Shown in pieces: positions 32,897-41,811 of a stretch of DNA of 64,000 nt (position 1 is its first letter; the number at the start of each line of letters is the position of its first letter). The position numbers were made by a program, and so were the translations under genes. The notes under the pieces were generated by a model that was given only the letters and a program-made list of their open reading frames with translations, was not told where the DNA came from and did no database searches. Location: positions 310,001 through 374,000 of the forward strand of contig NZ_BAABHK010000008.1 in the NCBI RefSeq assembly GCF_039542055.1. Direction: 5' to 3'. This stretch comes from Actinoallomurus vinaceus (GTDB lineage: Bacteria; Actinomycetota; Actinomycetes; Streptosporangiales; Streptosporangiaceae).

Positions 32897-35647
32897 CTAG
32901 GAGACCTTCTCGACCGAGGGGACGTGGGTGACCTGGTTCCAGGTGAACCGGTACTTGGCGCCGTCCGCCGGCACGCTGAGCTTGAGGTTCTCACCGCCGG
33001 CGGCCCCGCCCACGCCGTAGTTCTCGTTCCACGAGTCGTTGATCGCGATCTTCCACTCGTAGTCGCCGGCGGGCAGGGTGAACGTGCCGTGCCACTGGCC
33101 GTCGGTCGTGTCGAAGGCCAGTCGGCTGCTCGCACAGGCCGGATCCCAGTCGCCGCCGCAACCGACCTCCGACTGCAGCGACCCGGCCACCGTCACGTGG
33201 TCCCGCGCCGGCTTCGGCTCGGCGGTCGTCACCGTGACCGGTGCGCTCGTGACGGGCCGCGAGCCGGGCTCGAGCAGGATGGCGCGGTACCGGACCTGCG
33301 TGCCCAGCGGCAGCTTCGAGACGTCGTCGGTGACGACGTAGTCCGGTGAGGAGGTGTCCGTGCCCAGGTCCGCCCAGGCGCCGCCGCCGACGCTGCGCTG
33401 GAACCGTACGGACTGCGTCGCCCGCTCGGGGTCGACGTTCGCCTGCACGGTCACCGGGTCGATGCTGGTCACGGTGCCGCCGTCCTTCGGGGCGGCCACG
33501 GTGACCGACGGCGCCGGCACGGCCGTCGACCGTACGCCGCTCCAGCGGGTGTGATCGGCGTTGTCCAGGACGACGGCGCGGTAACGCAGCGGGGTGCCGG
33601 TCCGGTAGCCGCTGGTGTCGTGGAACACCTGGTACGGCGCGTTGTCGTCGGTGCCGATCGTCTGCCACGGGCCGTTTCCGACCTTGGCCTGGAACGTCAC
33701 CTCGGCGAACGAGGAGCCGGCGACGTTCGCGGCGACGTGCATGCGGCCGTGGGACACGTCCGCCGGCGCGGGCGCGTCGAGCCGGATCGCCGGAGCGGCC
33801 TTGGACGCGGGGATCCGGCCGTCCGCGAGGTACACCACCGCGGACAGCGGCGGCACCGTCACGTCGAGGGTCCGGTCGCCCTTGCTGTGCAGCGTGGCCG
33901 CCCCGGTGCCGTACACCTTCGTGAAGCCGCCGTCGGCGACGTACGTCGGGATGGACGCCGACTGCGCCGTCCCACTGTTGTTGAGCGCGACGACGTACTC
34001 CCGCTGCCGCGTGCGGTCGACGCGGGAGAACGCGAAGATCCCGGGGCCGTCGGAGGCGTAGCGCACCTGCTCCGCGCCGCTCCGCAGGGCGGGGTGCTGC
34101 TTCGTGACCGCGGCGAGCTCCTGGATCGTGCGGTACAGCGGGTGACCGGGATTGAAGTTGTCGACCGCGTGCGTCGAGTCGGTCCCGAGCAGGTCGTCCT
34201 TGAGGTACTCCGGCACCTTGCTGGCGAACATCGTCTGCCGCGCCAGCTGGTCCCCGCCCGTGCCGGTGAAGCCCTGCTCGTCGCCGTAGTAGACGACCGG
34301 GTTGCCGCGCGAGAAGTACATCAGCTCGTGCGCGAGCCGGTCGCGTGCGACCAGCTCCGCGTCCTGGGCGCTCGGGTTGTCGCTCTTGAGGAAGTAGCCG
34401 ATGCGCCCCATGTCGTGGTTGCCGAGGAAGGTCGGCAGCTCATAGGCGTTGGAGTCCGCGTCGGTGTACCAGTCGTCGTTCTGGAAGAACTTCGCCAGCC
34501 CGGCGTTCTCCCCGCTCCGCGACGCGAAGTCGCGCGCGGCGCTCTGGAACGGGAAGTCCAGGACCGCCTGCATCCTGTCGTGCGTCGTGTAGTGCGAGGT
34601 GAAGCTCTTCGCCGCCGCGTCGCTGCCGTCGAGGGCCACCTCACCGAACATGAAGAAGTCCGGCTTGCCGTGCTCCCGCGCGTACCGCACGATGCCCGGC
34701 CCGAACGTCTGCCAGAACTCGTCGTTGACGTGCTTCATCGTGTCGATGCGGAAGCCGTCGATCCCGAAGTCCTTGATCCAGGTCTCGTAGATGTCCATGA
34801 ACCCGCGCACCACGCGCGGGTTCTCGGTCATCAGGTCGTCGAGCCCGAAGAAGTCGCCGTACTGCGAGTCCTCGCCGGTGAACGTCGTGTTCCCGCGGTT
34901 GTGGTACAGCGTCACGTCGTTCAGCCAGTCCGGCTTCTTGAGGTGCTTCTCGCTCTCGTCGAGCACCGGCGTGTACGGGAACGAGGTGTTCGGATCCAGC
35001 TTCGGGAAGGTCGAGGTGCCCGCGTAGTCGCGGTCGTCGAACGGCTTGCCGTCGGCGGTGCGGTACGGCTTCTGGTCCTTGGAGACGTACGCCGTGCGCG
35101 CCCCCTGCTTGTATCCGATCACGTCGGCGGTGTGGTTGGTGATGATGTCGAAGTACACCTTCATGCCGCGCTGATGCGCGGCCTTCACCAGCGCCGCCAA
35201 GTCGGCGTTCGTGCCGAGGTGCGGGTCGATCTGCGTGAAGTCCGTGATCCAGTAACCGTGGTAGCCGGCCGACGGTCCGTCCTCGAGCTGAACCGCCTTG
35301 TTCTTGAAGCTGGGGGTCAGCCAGATCGCGTTGGTCCCGAGCCCCTGGATGTAGTCGAGCTTCGACGCGATCCCCTTGAGGTCGCCGCCGTTGTAGAACC
35401 CCTTGTTCGTGGGGTCGAACCCGGAGACCAGCCGGTCGTTCCCGAGACCGCCGGTGTCGTTGGCCGTGTCACCGTTCTTGAAGCGGTCGGCCATCACGAA
35501 GTAGAAGTTCTCGTTCGGGCTGCGGAGCGAGTGCAGGGCCCCACCCCCTGGGGCGGGTTCGGCGTTCGCCGGCAGGGCCGCCGACCACGCGGCCACGCCG
35601 AGCGTGGCCGCGGCTGCGGCGAGGGCGGTGCGTACCGAGTTGCGCAT
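32897..35647 (-). CDS. Secreted multidomain alpha-amylase (GH13) with C-terminal pullulanase-type module
   Basis: 916 residues from ATG at 35647 with AGGAG upstream and a signal peptide ending near ANAEP. The GH13 barrel carries ITNHTAD, nucleophile Asp in DGFRIDTMKHV, acid/base Glu in FFMFGEVAL, and the transition-state Asp in FLGNHDMGR. After the beta-sandwich C domain (to about residue 605) come two Ig/Fn3-like domains (from 620 and 715). Last is an X25-type domain, as in pullulanases (GCGGDWDPACASSRLAFD...GDYEWKIAINDSWNENYG). It hydrolyses alpha-1,4-glucans outside the cell; the accessory modules probably bind starch or glycogen. Confidence 0.95.
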   Translation of the reverse strand: MRNSVRTALAAAAATLGVAAWSAALPANAEPAPGGGALHSLRSPNENFYFVMADRFKNGDTANDTGGLGNDRLVSGFDPTNKGFYNGGDLKGIASKLDYIQGLGTNAIWLTPSFKNKAVQLEDGPSAGYHGYWITDFTQIDPHLGTNADLAALVKAAHQRGMKVYFDIITNHTADVIGYKQGARTAYVSKDQKPYRTADGKPFDDRDYAGTSTFPKLDPNTSFPYTPVLDESEKHLKKPDWLNDVTLYHNRGNTTFTGEDSQYGDFFGLDDLMTENPRVVRGFMDIYETWIKDFGIDGFRIDTMKHVNDEFWQTFGPGIVRYAREHGKPDFFMFGEVALDGSDAAAKSFTSHYTTHDRMQAVLDFPFQSAARDFASRSGENAGLAKFFQNDDWYTDADSNAYELPTFLGNHDMGRIGYFLKSDNPSAQDAELVARDRLAHELMYFSRGNPVVYYGDEQGFTGTGGDQLARQTMFASKVPEYLKDDLLGTDSTHAVDNFNPGHPLYRTIQELAAVTKQHPALRSGAEQVRYASDGPGIFAFSRVDRTRQREYVVALNNSGTAQSASIPTYVADGGFTKVYGTGAATLHSKGDRTLDVTVPPLSAVVYLADGRIPASKAAPAIRLDAPAPADVSHGRMHVAANVAGSSFAEVTFQAKVGNGPWQTIGTDDNAPYQVFHDTSGYRTGTPLRYRAVVLDNADHTRWSGVRSTAVPAPSVTVAAPKDGGTVTSIDPVTVQANVDPERATQSVRFQRSVGGGAWADLGTDTSSPDYVVTDDVSKLPLGTQVRYRAILLEPGSRPVTSAPVTVTTAEPKPARDHVTVAGSLQSEVGCGGDWDPACASSRLAFDTTDGQWHGTFTLPAGDYEWKIAINDSWNENYGVGGAAGGENLKLSVPADGAKYRFTWNQVTHVPSVEKVS

Positions 35648-35808
35648 CGTGCGGACTCCTGGCTCGTGGGTGCCAAGACGGTAGTTCACCGCGAGCCCGC
35701 AGGAAAGATCTTCGGCGCCCTACTTCCGGGGCCGCCCAGGCGTCGAGGTGCGAACGTATGCGCCGAGGCTCCACCGGGAACGCCTCCGGTGGAGCCTCGG
35801 CGGGTGTG

Positions 35809-36750
35809 TCAGTCGCGGGGGCCGCGGTAGCCGAGGCGGCCGCGGGTGGCGATGAGGAGTACCACGACGGCGGAGCCGTAGCCGATGGTGCCGGCGGTGA
35901 GCATCCACGAATCGTGGGTGTTCTTGAACAGTTCCGGCAGGACGAGGCTGGCGACGGTGTTGTTGCCCGCGTGCAGGATCAGGGCGACGGGCAGGCTCTC
36001 ATTCGTGTGGTTGAACACCCAGGTGATGAGGTAGCTGATCGCCACCGCCATCGTGACGAAGGTGCCGACCGTGATCCACCAGTGGGCCGTGTCGGGCCGG
36101 GTGCCGGCGAGCGACCAGCTCGTGAAGAACAGCGGCAGGTGCCAGGCGGCCCAGACGACGCCGAGGATCAGGGTGCCGAGGGCCGCCCCGTGACGGCGCT
36201 GGATCAGCGGGAGGGCGAAGTCGCGCCAGCCGGGCTCCTCCGCCAGGCCGGTGGTCAGGATCTGGATGAGGAGCATGGGCAGGTAGGCGGCGAGGACCGC
36301 GACCGAGGGCGTGCGGAGGCCGTCGACGGCGCCGGGCAGCAGGAGGGTGCCGCCCACCAGCAGGGCGGGGACGCCGGTCAGCACGATCAGGTACCAGTAC
36401 CAGCGCACCCGCAGCCGGAACAGCCGCCGTCGCCATTGGCGCAGCCCCTCCCGCCCGCTGGTGATCGCCGTGACCAGCAGTGCCGCGCCGAGGGGCCCGA
36501 CGTACGCGCCGGGGAGGACGCCGGTGAGCTGGTTCGTGCCCAGCACCTTCGGGAAGTGGAAGGCCAGGACCCCGAGTCCGTCGGCGGACAGCACGTACGG
36601 CAGCCAGGCCAGCCAGCTCGCCGCGTACGCCAGGACGAAGAACGCGACCAGCGGGTGCCGCCGGACGGCCCCGAACGGGCCGCGCCCGTGTTCCAGGGCG
36701 TGGGCGTGGGCTGTGTTGCCGGGTGGCGTCGGCGCGATCGACGTGCTCAT
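35809..36750 (-). CDS. CPBP-family intramembrane metalloprotease (CAAX/bacteriocin-immunity type)
   Basis: 313 residues from ATG at 36750, with GGAGGG 7-8 bases upstream. Multiple TM segments carry the CPBP motifs EEPGWR (EExxxR), the His of AAWHLPLFF, and HAGNN in a later helix. Such proteins (Abi/CAAX protease relatives) cleave substrates inside the membrane; roles include prenyl-protein processing and bacteriocin self-immunity. No prenylated substrate or bacteriocin gene is adjacent. Confidence 0.85.
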   Translation of the reverse strand: MSTSIAPTPPGNTAHAHALEHGRGPFGAVRRHPLVAFFVLAYAASWLAWLPYVLSADGLGVLAFHFPKVLGTNQLTGVLPGAYVGPLGAALLVTAITSGREGLRQWRRRLFRLRVRWYWYLIVLTGVPALLVGGTLLLPGAVDGLRTPSVAVLAAYLPMLLIQILTTGLAEEPGWRDFALPLIQRRHGAALGTLILGVVWAAWHLPLFFTSWSLAGTRPDTAHWWITVGTFVTMAVAISYLITWVFNHTNESLPVALILHAGNNTVASLVLPELFKNTHDSWMLTAGTIGYGSAVVVLLIATRGRLGYRGPRD

Positions 36751-36897
36751 CGGGAGGACCCTCCAGGGGGTGGCGGGGCGGTCTTGCGAACGGGAACATC
36801 GCATCACCGCGCGACCCCCCGGGTCGCTCCTGTCACCTGCCCAGACGCGCTCCAGCGCCCTGCCCGGTCGAGGTGGTGCAGGCTGGAAATCCGCAGG

Positions 36898-37608
36898 TCA
36901 GCCGCCGAACATCGCGACGGCCTCCCGCCCGTGCTTCTGGTTCTCCGTCACGTACGGCCGAACCTCCTCCTCGTACGCGTGGAAGGCCGCGGTGTGGTCA
37001 CCAGGGGATCCGGCCAGGTGACGGGCGAGCGAGTGGGCGCCGATCAGCGCCTGGGACGTACCCATGCCGGAGGTCGGCGCGGCGCAGTAGCCGGCGTCGC
37101 CCACCAGCACGACCCGGCCCTCGGACCAGCGGTCCAGCTGCACCTGGCACGCCGACGAGAAGAGGAAGTCGTCCGCCGCCGTCATCTCATGAAGCAGGCG
37201 GGGCACCTCCCAGCCCGCTCCGGCGAGGCGCTCGCGGGCGATCTCCTGCTGACGGTCCCGGTCGAGCAGGTCGATGTCCGGCGAGTCGGTGGCGAACGAC
37301 AGGCTGACCGTCATCCGCTCGGCGTCGCCGGCACTGAAGACGTACGCGGCCTGGCCCGGAGCGCTGTGCAGCACTCCTCTACGCTCCAGACCGAGGTAGT
37401 TGGCGGTGGTGAAGCCGACGCCGGACATGCCCAGGTGCCGCACGAACTCCGGGTGCGGGCCGAACGCCAGCCGCCGTACGGTCGAGTACACGCCGTCGGC
37501 GCCGACCACGAAGTCGAACGCACGCTCCTCGCCGCGCTCGAAGGCGACCAGGACCGTGCCCTCCTCCTGCGAGATCAAGCTGATCGAATCGCCGAAGACG
37601 TATTTCAC
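36898..37608 (-). pseudogene. FAD-dependent monooxygenase, N-terminal third missing
   Basis: The frame (236 residues) begins inside the fold: VGADGVYSTVRRLAF is the DG motif normally near residue 150, and VVLVGDAGYCAAPTSGMGTSQALIGAHSLA is the GD FAD-ribityl motif. The GxGxxG dinucleotide site that should start the protein is absent. Just upstream (37611-37733) the DNA encodes, on the opposite strand, the tail of a secreted beta-sandwich protein, so a deletion or rearrangement joined two broken genes near 37610. The remnant cannot bind FAD normally. Confidence 0.8.
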
Positions 37609-37610
37609 GT

Positions 37611-37733
37611 CACGCGACCCTCGGCCGGAACGGCGCCTTCCAGTTCTCCGTGCCCAAGAGCCACGGTTACTACTTCAAGGTCACCTTCCCGACCCAGGGT
37701 GCTTTCCAGTCCTCCACCAGCCGCACTCTGTGA
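37611..37733 (+). pseudogene. 3' fragment of a secreted beta-sandwich protein
   Basis: On the plus strand, frame 37617-37733 reads TLGRNGAFQFSVPKSHGYYF, then KVTFPTQGAFQSSTSR and TL, then TGA. This resembles the end of Ig-like or surface-adhesion repeats (G-x-F-x-F-x-V...YY-x-V-x-F). It has no 5' part; its left end abuts the truncated monooxygenase. Confidence 0.5.
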
Positions 37734-37779
37734 CCGAGCCGTCGTACCGACGAAGGATCACCCGCCTTCGGCCGGCGGC

Positions 37780-38352
37780 TCAGGAGCGTTCGTAGAAACC
37801 GTCGAGACGGCCGCGGGCGAGAACGCCGCCCGCGGCCGCCACTACGTCGTGTGGCTTCGCGGAGTCCAGGGCGGCACCGCTCGCCGCCGCGGTGATCGGC
37901 TCCGCGAGAGCGAAGAGCTGGAACACGTACCGGTGCGGGCCGTGACCTTTGATCGGCGCCGGGCCGCGGTAGCCGCGGCCCATGCCCGAACGCAGTACGC
38001 GAACGCCGTCGGAGGGGTTCTCGGCGTCGAGCGCCCCTCGGTCGAGGCCGGCCACGGAGGGGTCCAGCAGGGCGACGCAGTGGACGAACGGCGCGGGTGT
38101 GGGCGCGTCGGGGTCCTCGACGACCAGCAGCAACTGCCCGGTGGCCTCCGGCGCCGGGGACCAGGCCAAGGCCGGCGACAGGTCCTCGCCGCCCAGTCGC
38201 TTCGAGGCGTGAAGGGTCGGGATCGTCCCCTCGTTCTCGAAGTCCGGGCTGGTCAGGGTCAGCGTGTCCGCGCCGGCCAGGTTCGATGAGTTCCAGGCGA
38301 GGCCTTCCTGCCCGGCTCGCCGGTTCTTCAGCAACTTGCCGATCACTGCCAT
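37780..38352 (-). CDS. YbhB/YbcL-type PEBP (Raf-kinase-inhibitor-like) protein
   Basis: 190 residues from ATG at 38352, with AAAGGAGA 7-8 bases upstream. PEBP landmarks are TLTSPDFENEGTIP, LSPALAWSPAPEATGQLLLVVEDPDAP (DPDxP), HCVALL and GPAPIKGHGPHRYVFQLFAL. PEBPs bind small anionic ligands; the bacterial role is not settled. It begins 26 bp after the esterase stop on the same strand, so they probably form one transcript controlled by the divergent MarR regulator. Confidence 0.9.
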   Translation of the reverse strand: MAVIGKLLKNRRAGQEGLAWNSSNLAGADTLTLTSPDFENEGTIPTLHASKRLGGEDLSPALAWSPAPEATGQLLLVVEDPDAPTPAPFVHCVALLDPSVAGLDRGALDAENPSDGVRVLRSGMGRGYRGPAPIKGHGPHRYVFQLFALAEPITAAASGAALDSAKPHDVVAAAGGVLARGRLDGFYERS

Positions 38353-38378
38353 GGGGGATCTCCTTTACAAAGGTGGGG

Positions 38379-39251
38379 TCAGAGCCGCCGGGCGTCCGCG
38401 GGAAGAAGCAGGGGCTGGGCGAAGCGGCAGATCTCCTCGGCCGCGTCGAACTCCTCAGTGGCCGGTTCGTCCCACTCGGGCGGGGTCGGCGTACCCGGCC
38501 AGGTGTGGCCGCCTCCGAACACCGTCCAGGCGACGACCCGGGTTCCGCCGACGCCGCCGCCGGCCGTGGTACGGCTGGAGAACTCGGTGGTGTGCGTCTC
38601 GCCCGGTCCAGGTGGGCACCGGTCGATGGTGCGCCAGTGCTCGGCCGTCTCCCGCAGCGACAGCGTGCGGCCTCGCAGCTCGCCGCCCGGTCCGCGGCGA
38701 CGGGAGTACCCGCCGTCGATCGGTGCGAGCCTGTCGGCCGTGCCGTGGATCAGCATCGCCGACACGGCGTGCGTCGGCTGACGGTCGCGCAGGGCCGCGG
38801 GCAGCCCGCCGGCGACGGCCGCCAGCACCGCGACCTGGTCGCTCGCCTCCATCGCCATCCGGTGGGCCATGAACGCGCCGTTGGAGATGCCCGCCATCAC
38901 GACCCGATCCGGCGATGTGCCGTGCCGTTCGGCCGACCAGTCGATGAGCGCGCGGAGGAAGGCGACGTCGTCCACTCCCGCCTCGTCGGCCGTCGTAACA
39001 CCACGGCCGTCCGCCCAGCACCCGCCGTGACCGTCCGGGTAGGCGACCGCCAGACCCCAGGCATCGGCCTGCTCGTCGAAGGTGGTCCACTCGCGCATCA
39101 GCGACCCGCCGGCGCTCGGATCGTTGCCGTGCAGCACGAGCGCGAGCGGCACGGGGTCATCCGGCGCTGCTCGGGGCAGCCGGACCGTGAAGCCGCGCTC
39201 CCTCCCGCCGATCCTCAGCCGACCAGCGACCAGAGCGTCATCGCTCGCCAC
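38379..39251 (-). CDS. PHB-depolymerase/feruloyl-esterase-like alpha/beta hydrolase
   Basis: 290 residues from GTG at 39251, chosen because GAGGAG lies exactly 8 bases upstream; a GTG at 39260 overlaps that site. Motifs are PLALVLHGNDPSAGG (oxyanion), Ser in MAGISNGAFMAHRMA, an Asp in LIHGTADRLAPIDGG, and His in GGGHTWPG, as in the LpqC/esterase_phb family. There is no signal peptide, so it probably acts in the cytoplasm. Its start is 69 bp from the divergent MarR gene, with a perfect palindrome between. Confidence 0.85.
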   Translation of the reverse strand: MASDDALVAGRLRIGGRERGFTVRLPRAAPDDPVPLALVLHGNDPSAGGSLMREWTTFDEQADAWGLAVAYPDGHGGCWADGRGVTTADEAGVDDVAFLRALIDWSAERHGTSPDRVVMAGISNGAFMAHRMAMEASDQVAVLAAVAGGLPAALRDRQPTHAVSAMLIHGTADRLAPIDGGYSRRRGPGGELRGRTLSLRETAEHWRTIDRCPPGPGETHTTEFSSRTTAGGGVGGTRVVAWTVFGGGHTWPGTPTPPEWDEPATEEFDAAEEICRFAQPLLLPADARRL

Positions 39252-39288
39252 GAGCCTCACTCCTCGGAGTCACGACGATGCGCAACTG

Positions 39289-39300
39289 AACTGCGCAGTT
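39289..39300. promoter_or_regulatory. Palindromic MarR operator candidate
   Basis: AACTGCGCAGTT is a perfect 12-bp palindrome in the 68-bp space between the divergent esterase and MarR genes. A second TGCGCAACTG half lies 9 bp to its left. Position and form fit a MarR dimer site controlling both directions. Confidence 0.6.
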
Positions 39301-39319
39301 TTCCTGTACTTTAGCGGAT

Positions 39320-39805
39320 ATGAGACGGAACTCCGCAAGCGCGGAAGAAGGAGCGGTGGCCATCGGTGGAGACGCGGCCACCGGGCCGGACGCCGCAGCC
39401 ATCGCCGATGAGCTGCAGTTCCTGGTCGGCGCGCTGGTCCGGCAGGTCAGGACGGTATCGCCGGCTCGCGAAGTGACGCTGTCGCAGATCTCGATCCTGA
39501 AACGGCTCGATCGCGAGGGCCCGCACACCGTCGCCGACCTGGCCCGGCTGGACAAGATCACTCACCAGTCGGTCGCGGTCTCCGTGGCCGGTCTGGTCGA
39601 CCGGGGGCTCGTACGGCGCACCCCGGACCCGGGCGATCGACGACGCAAGCTGCTGGTCATCACGGACGACGGCAAGCGCCTGCTGGTCGAGCGCCGGGAC
39701 GCCGGCCACGAGAACCTCACGGACGCGATCGCCGGCCGACTCGACGACGCCGAGCGGGCGCAACTCTCACAAACGCTCGTACTGCTCCGCCGCCTCCTCG
39801 ACTGA
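39320..39805 (+). CDS. MarR-family transcriptional regulator
   Basis: 161 residues. The winged HTH is central: LSQISILKRLDREGPHTVADLARLDKITHQSVAVSVAGLVDRGLV, and the wing is RRTPDPGDRRRKLLVITDDG. Flanking helices form the dimer interface. It probably represses itself and the divergent esterase-PEBP pair through the AACTGCGCAGTT palindrome. An inducer cannot be predicted. Confidence 0.9.
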   Translation: MRRNSASAEEGAVAIGGDAATGPDAAAIADELQFLVGALVRQVRTVSPAREVTLSQISILKRLDREGPHTVADLARLDKITHQSVAVSVAGLVDRGLVRRTPDPGDRRRKLLVITDDGKRLLVERRDAGHENLTDAIAGRLDDAERAQLSQTLVLLRRLLD

Positions 39806-39818
39806 CCGTCGTCGCCGC

Positions 39819-40799
39819 TCACTCGGCGGTCCGGGCCCGGTTCTCCGCGATCCAGGCGTCGATCGTCTGCCACCAGTCGAACAGCCACCGCTCCCGGTCG
39901 TCCTCGGGGATCGCTTCGCGTGGAACGCGCCACCACCGCGCGCGCAGCGGCCGTTCCAGGGGGATCCGCCGCCAGACGTCACCCGCGGTCATGAGGTCGT
40001 CGAGCCCCGTGTGGGCGACGAAGACGACGTCGGCGTCCGGCGCGGCGTCGATCGCCGCGAGCGAACCGGACGGCTGCGGCGGCAGGACGTTGGCCATCCT
40101 CCGGGCACGTTCGGCCTCCTGCGGCCGACCCTGCCGACGCAGCCGGCGGATCGCACGCACACGGCGCCGCGGCGTGAAGTTCCCGCCCTCGGGAAAGATC
40201 AGCAGCGCGTCCGCGGGGCCGATCCCGGCCGCCAGGCGGCCGATCTCGTCGACGATCCGCTCGCGCGGCGCGGGACCGCCCGGCACGAACGCGTTCGGCA
40301 GCCGGTTCAAGAGCACGTCGACCGAGGGATCGAGCTGCAGGGCGGCCTTCATGACGATCCGCGGCCGGCGCGCGTACACGTTGAGCAGGTAATGCACGAT
40401 CAGGAAGGAGTCGCCCGGCCCGGCGTGCCGGCTGAGCACGATCACCGGGCGCCCGGCAGCCACGTCGAGCGGTTCCTGGATCTCGACGACGAGCCGGACC
40501 ATCCGGGCGCCGACGTCGTACACACGGGTGAGGAACCATCCGCACAGCGCGTAGTGCCGCGTGCGTACGGCCTCGGGGGGCCCGCCGCGCACCCACAGGA
40601 ACAGGCACGCCGTGAGTACGACGCACTCCAGGGCGAGCCACCAGACCGAGACGACCGCGATCCGCAGGAACCGATGGCGGCCGCGCGAGGCCACCACGCC
40701 GATGAGCAGCAGCAGTGGAGAGGCCGCCACCGCCACGATCGCCACCGCGAACAGCAGCGGAGGAAGGGCCAGACGCCTGACGCACCGTGGGGGGAGCAC
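39819..40799 (-). CDS. PlsC-type acyltransferase (lysophospholipid acyltransferase family)
   Basis: 326 residues from GTG at 40799. Two TM segments occupy residues 13-75. The acyltransferase motif HxxxxD is H125-D130 (LSRHAGPGD), and the phosphate-binding FPEG is present in LLIFPEGGNFTPRRR. It transfers fatty acyl groups to a lysophospholipid or related acceptor at the membrane. It begins 6 bp after the patatin-like gene's stop, so a phospholipase and an acyltransferase are probably co-expressed, which suggests lipid remodelling. Confidence 0.88.
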   Translation of the reverse strand: MLPPRCVRRLALPPLLFAVAIVAVAASPLLLLIGVVASRGRHRFLRIAVVSVWWLALECVVLTACLFLWVRGGPPEAVRTRHYALCGWFLTRVYDVGARMVRLVVEIQEPLDVAAGRPVIVLSRHAGPGDSFLIVHYLLNVYARRPRIVMKAALQLDPSVDVLLNRLPNAFVPGGPAPRERIVDEIGRLAAGIGPADALLIFPEGGNFTPRRRVRAIRRLRRQGRPQEAERARRMANVLPPQPSGSLAAIDAAPDADVVFVAHTGLDDLMTAGDVWRRIPLERPLRARWWRVPREAIPEDDRERWLFDWWQTIDAWIAENRARTAE

Positions 40800-40805
40800 G
40801 GAGGG

Positions 40806-41639
40806 TCACTGATCCGACAGGGTCGCCAGGTACGAACTGCTCGCCGCGTACGCCCGCTCGATGTTCGACTCGACCCGCGAGGCATCGCGGTAGCGCAGCT
40901 GGGACAGGCCCGCACTCTGGCCGGGCGACCCGGTGGGCAGGACGTGGACGGTGACGTCATCGGGCAGTTCGGCCATCTCTTCGGCGAACCGGTGCCGCCG
41001 CGCGATCTCGAAGGCGACCAGCCCCACCTGCCAGGGCCTGGTCGGCGCGGTGAGGGGAGTCTCGATACGGCCGACCTGCAGGACGTACACCGTCCGAGAC
41101 CCCTCCCGCAGAGCCCGGCCGACGGGGATGCTGTGCACGAGGCCGCCGTCGTAGAAGTGCTCGTCGCCGATGCGGACCGGCGGGAGGACACCGGGGACCG
41201 CGCAGGAGGCCAGCACCGCCGGGACGAGCGGGCCGCTGGTGAACCACCGCGCCTCGGCGCGCTCGATGTTGGCGGCCACACAGCGGAACGGCACGGCGAG
41301 GTCCTCGATCCGGTCGACCGGGATCATCTCGTTCAGCGCGGCCGTCAGGAGTTCGGTCGAGTGCAGGTGCGTGCCGGAACGGATCAGGGTCGACATGCGG
41401 CTGAGGAACGAGCCGGCGAACACCGAGCCCGCCCCGTCGCCCTGCCATGCCTTGGTCAGCAGATCGGCGGCGTTCGCCGGGTCCGCGGCCACGAACGCCC
41501 CGTTGAAGGCGCCGACCGAGGTCCCGACGACGAGGTCCGGCCGGATCCCCGCCTCGGCGAGCGCCCGCAGCATGCCGACCTCATGGGCGCCCAGCAGTCC
41601 GCCACCACCCAGTACGAACGCGGTCTTGGGGTGATCCAC
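40806..41639 (-). CDS. Patatin-like phospholipase
   Basis: 277 residues from GTG at 41639 with GGGAGA upstream. The Ser-Asp dyad is present: oxyanion GGGGLLGAHEVG (11-22), nucleophile Ser41 in VGTSVGAFNG, and the catalytic Asp in HFYDGGLVHSIPV. It hydrolyses acyl chains from membrane lipids or lipid esters. There are no membrane segments. It is the first gene of a probable two-gene operon with the PlsC-type acyltransferase. Confidence 0.9.
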   Translation of the reverse strand: MDHPKTAFVLGGGGLLGAHEVGMLRALAEAGIRPDLVVGTSVGAFNGAFVAADPANAADLLTKAWQGDGAGSVFAGSFLSRMSTLIRSGTHLHSTELLTAALNEMIPVDRIEDLAVPFRCVAANIERAEARWFTSGPLVPAVLASCAVPGVLPPVRIGDEHFYDGGLVHSIPVGRALREGSRTVYVLQVGRIETPLTAPTRPWQVGLVAFEIARRHRFAEEMAELPDDVTVHVLPTGSPGQSAGLSQLRYRDASRVESNIERAYAASSSYLATLSDQ

Positions 41640-41755
41640 AGCGTCTCCCGTCGTACGACCACAGCGCACCCCTCTTACCCCGATCGACGCCATCGATGGC
41701 CAGAAGGCGCCTCCGCCTCACTCACGGTCGGCAGGGCGCCTCGCAGTCGCCGCCC

Positions 41756-41803
41756 CTCCTACACGCGAGAGGCCCCGCATGCGGGGCCTCTCGCGTGTAG
41801 GAG
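41756..41803. terminator. 48-bp perfect palindrome, terminator of the LapA-like gene
   Basis: CTCCTACACGCGAGAGGCCC and its exact complement read outward from the central GCATGC, so the whole 48 bp is self-complementary. It lies 9 bp beyond the minus-strand LapA-like stop. Confidence 0.8.
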
Positions 41804-41811
41804 CTGCAGGG

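Noticed and set aside
33551..35830. 759-codon plus-strand frame opposite the alpha-amylase
   Set aside because: Shadow frame created by high-GC third positions; the minus strand encodes complete GH13 motifs.
35758..38289. 843-codon plus-strand frame over the CPBP protease, monooxygenase remnant and PEBP gene
   Set aside because: It spans several unrelated genes on the other strand and has no domain-like sequence.
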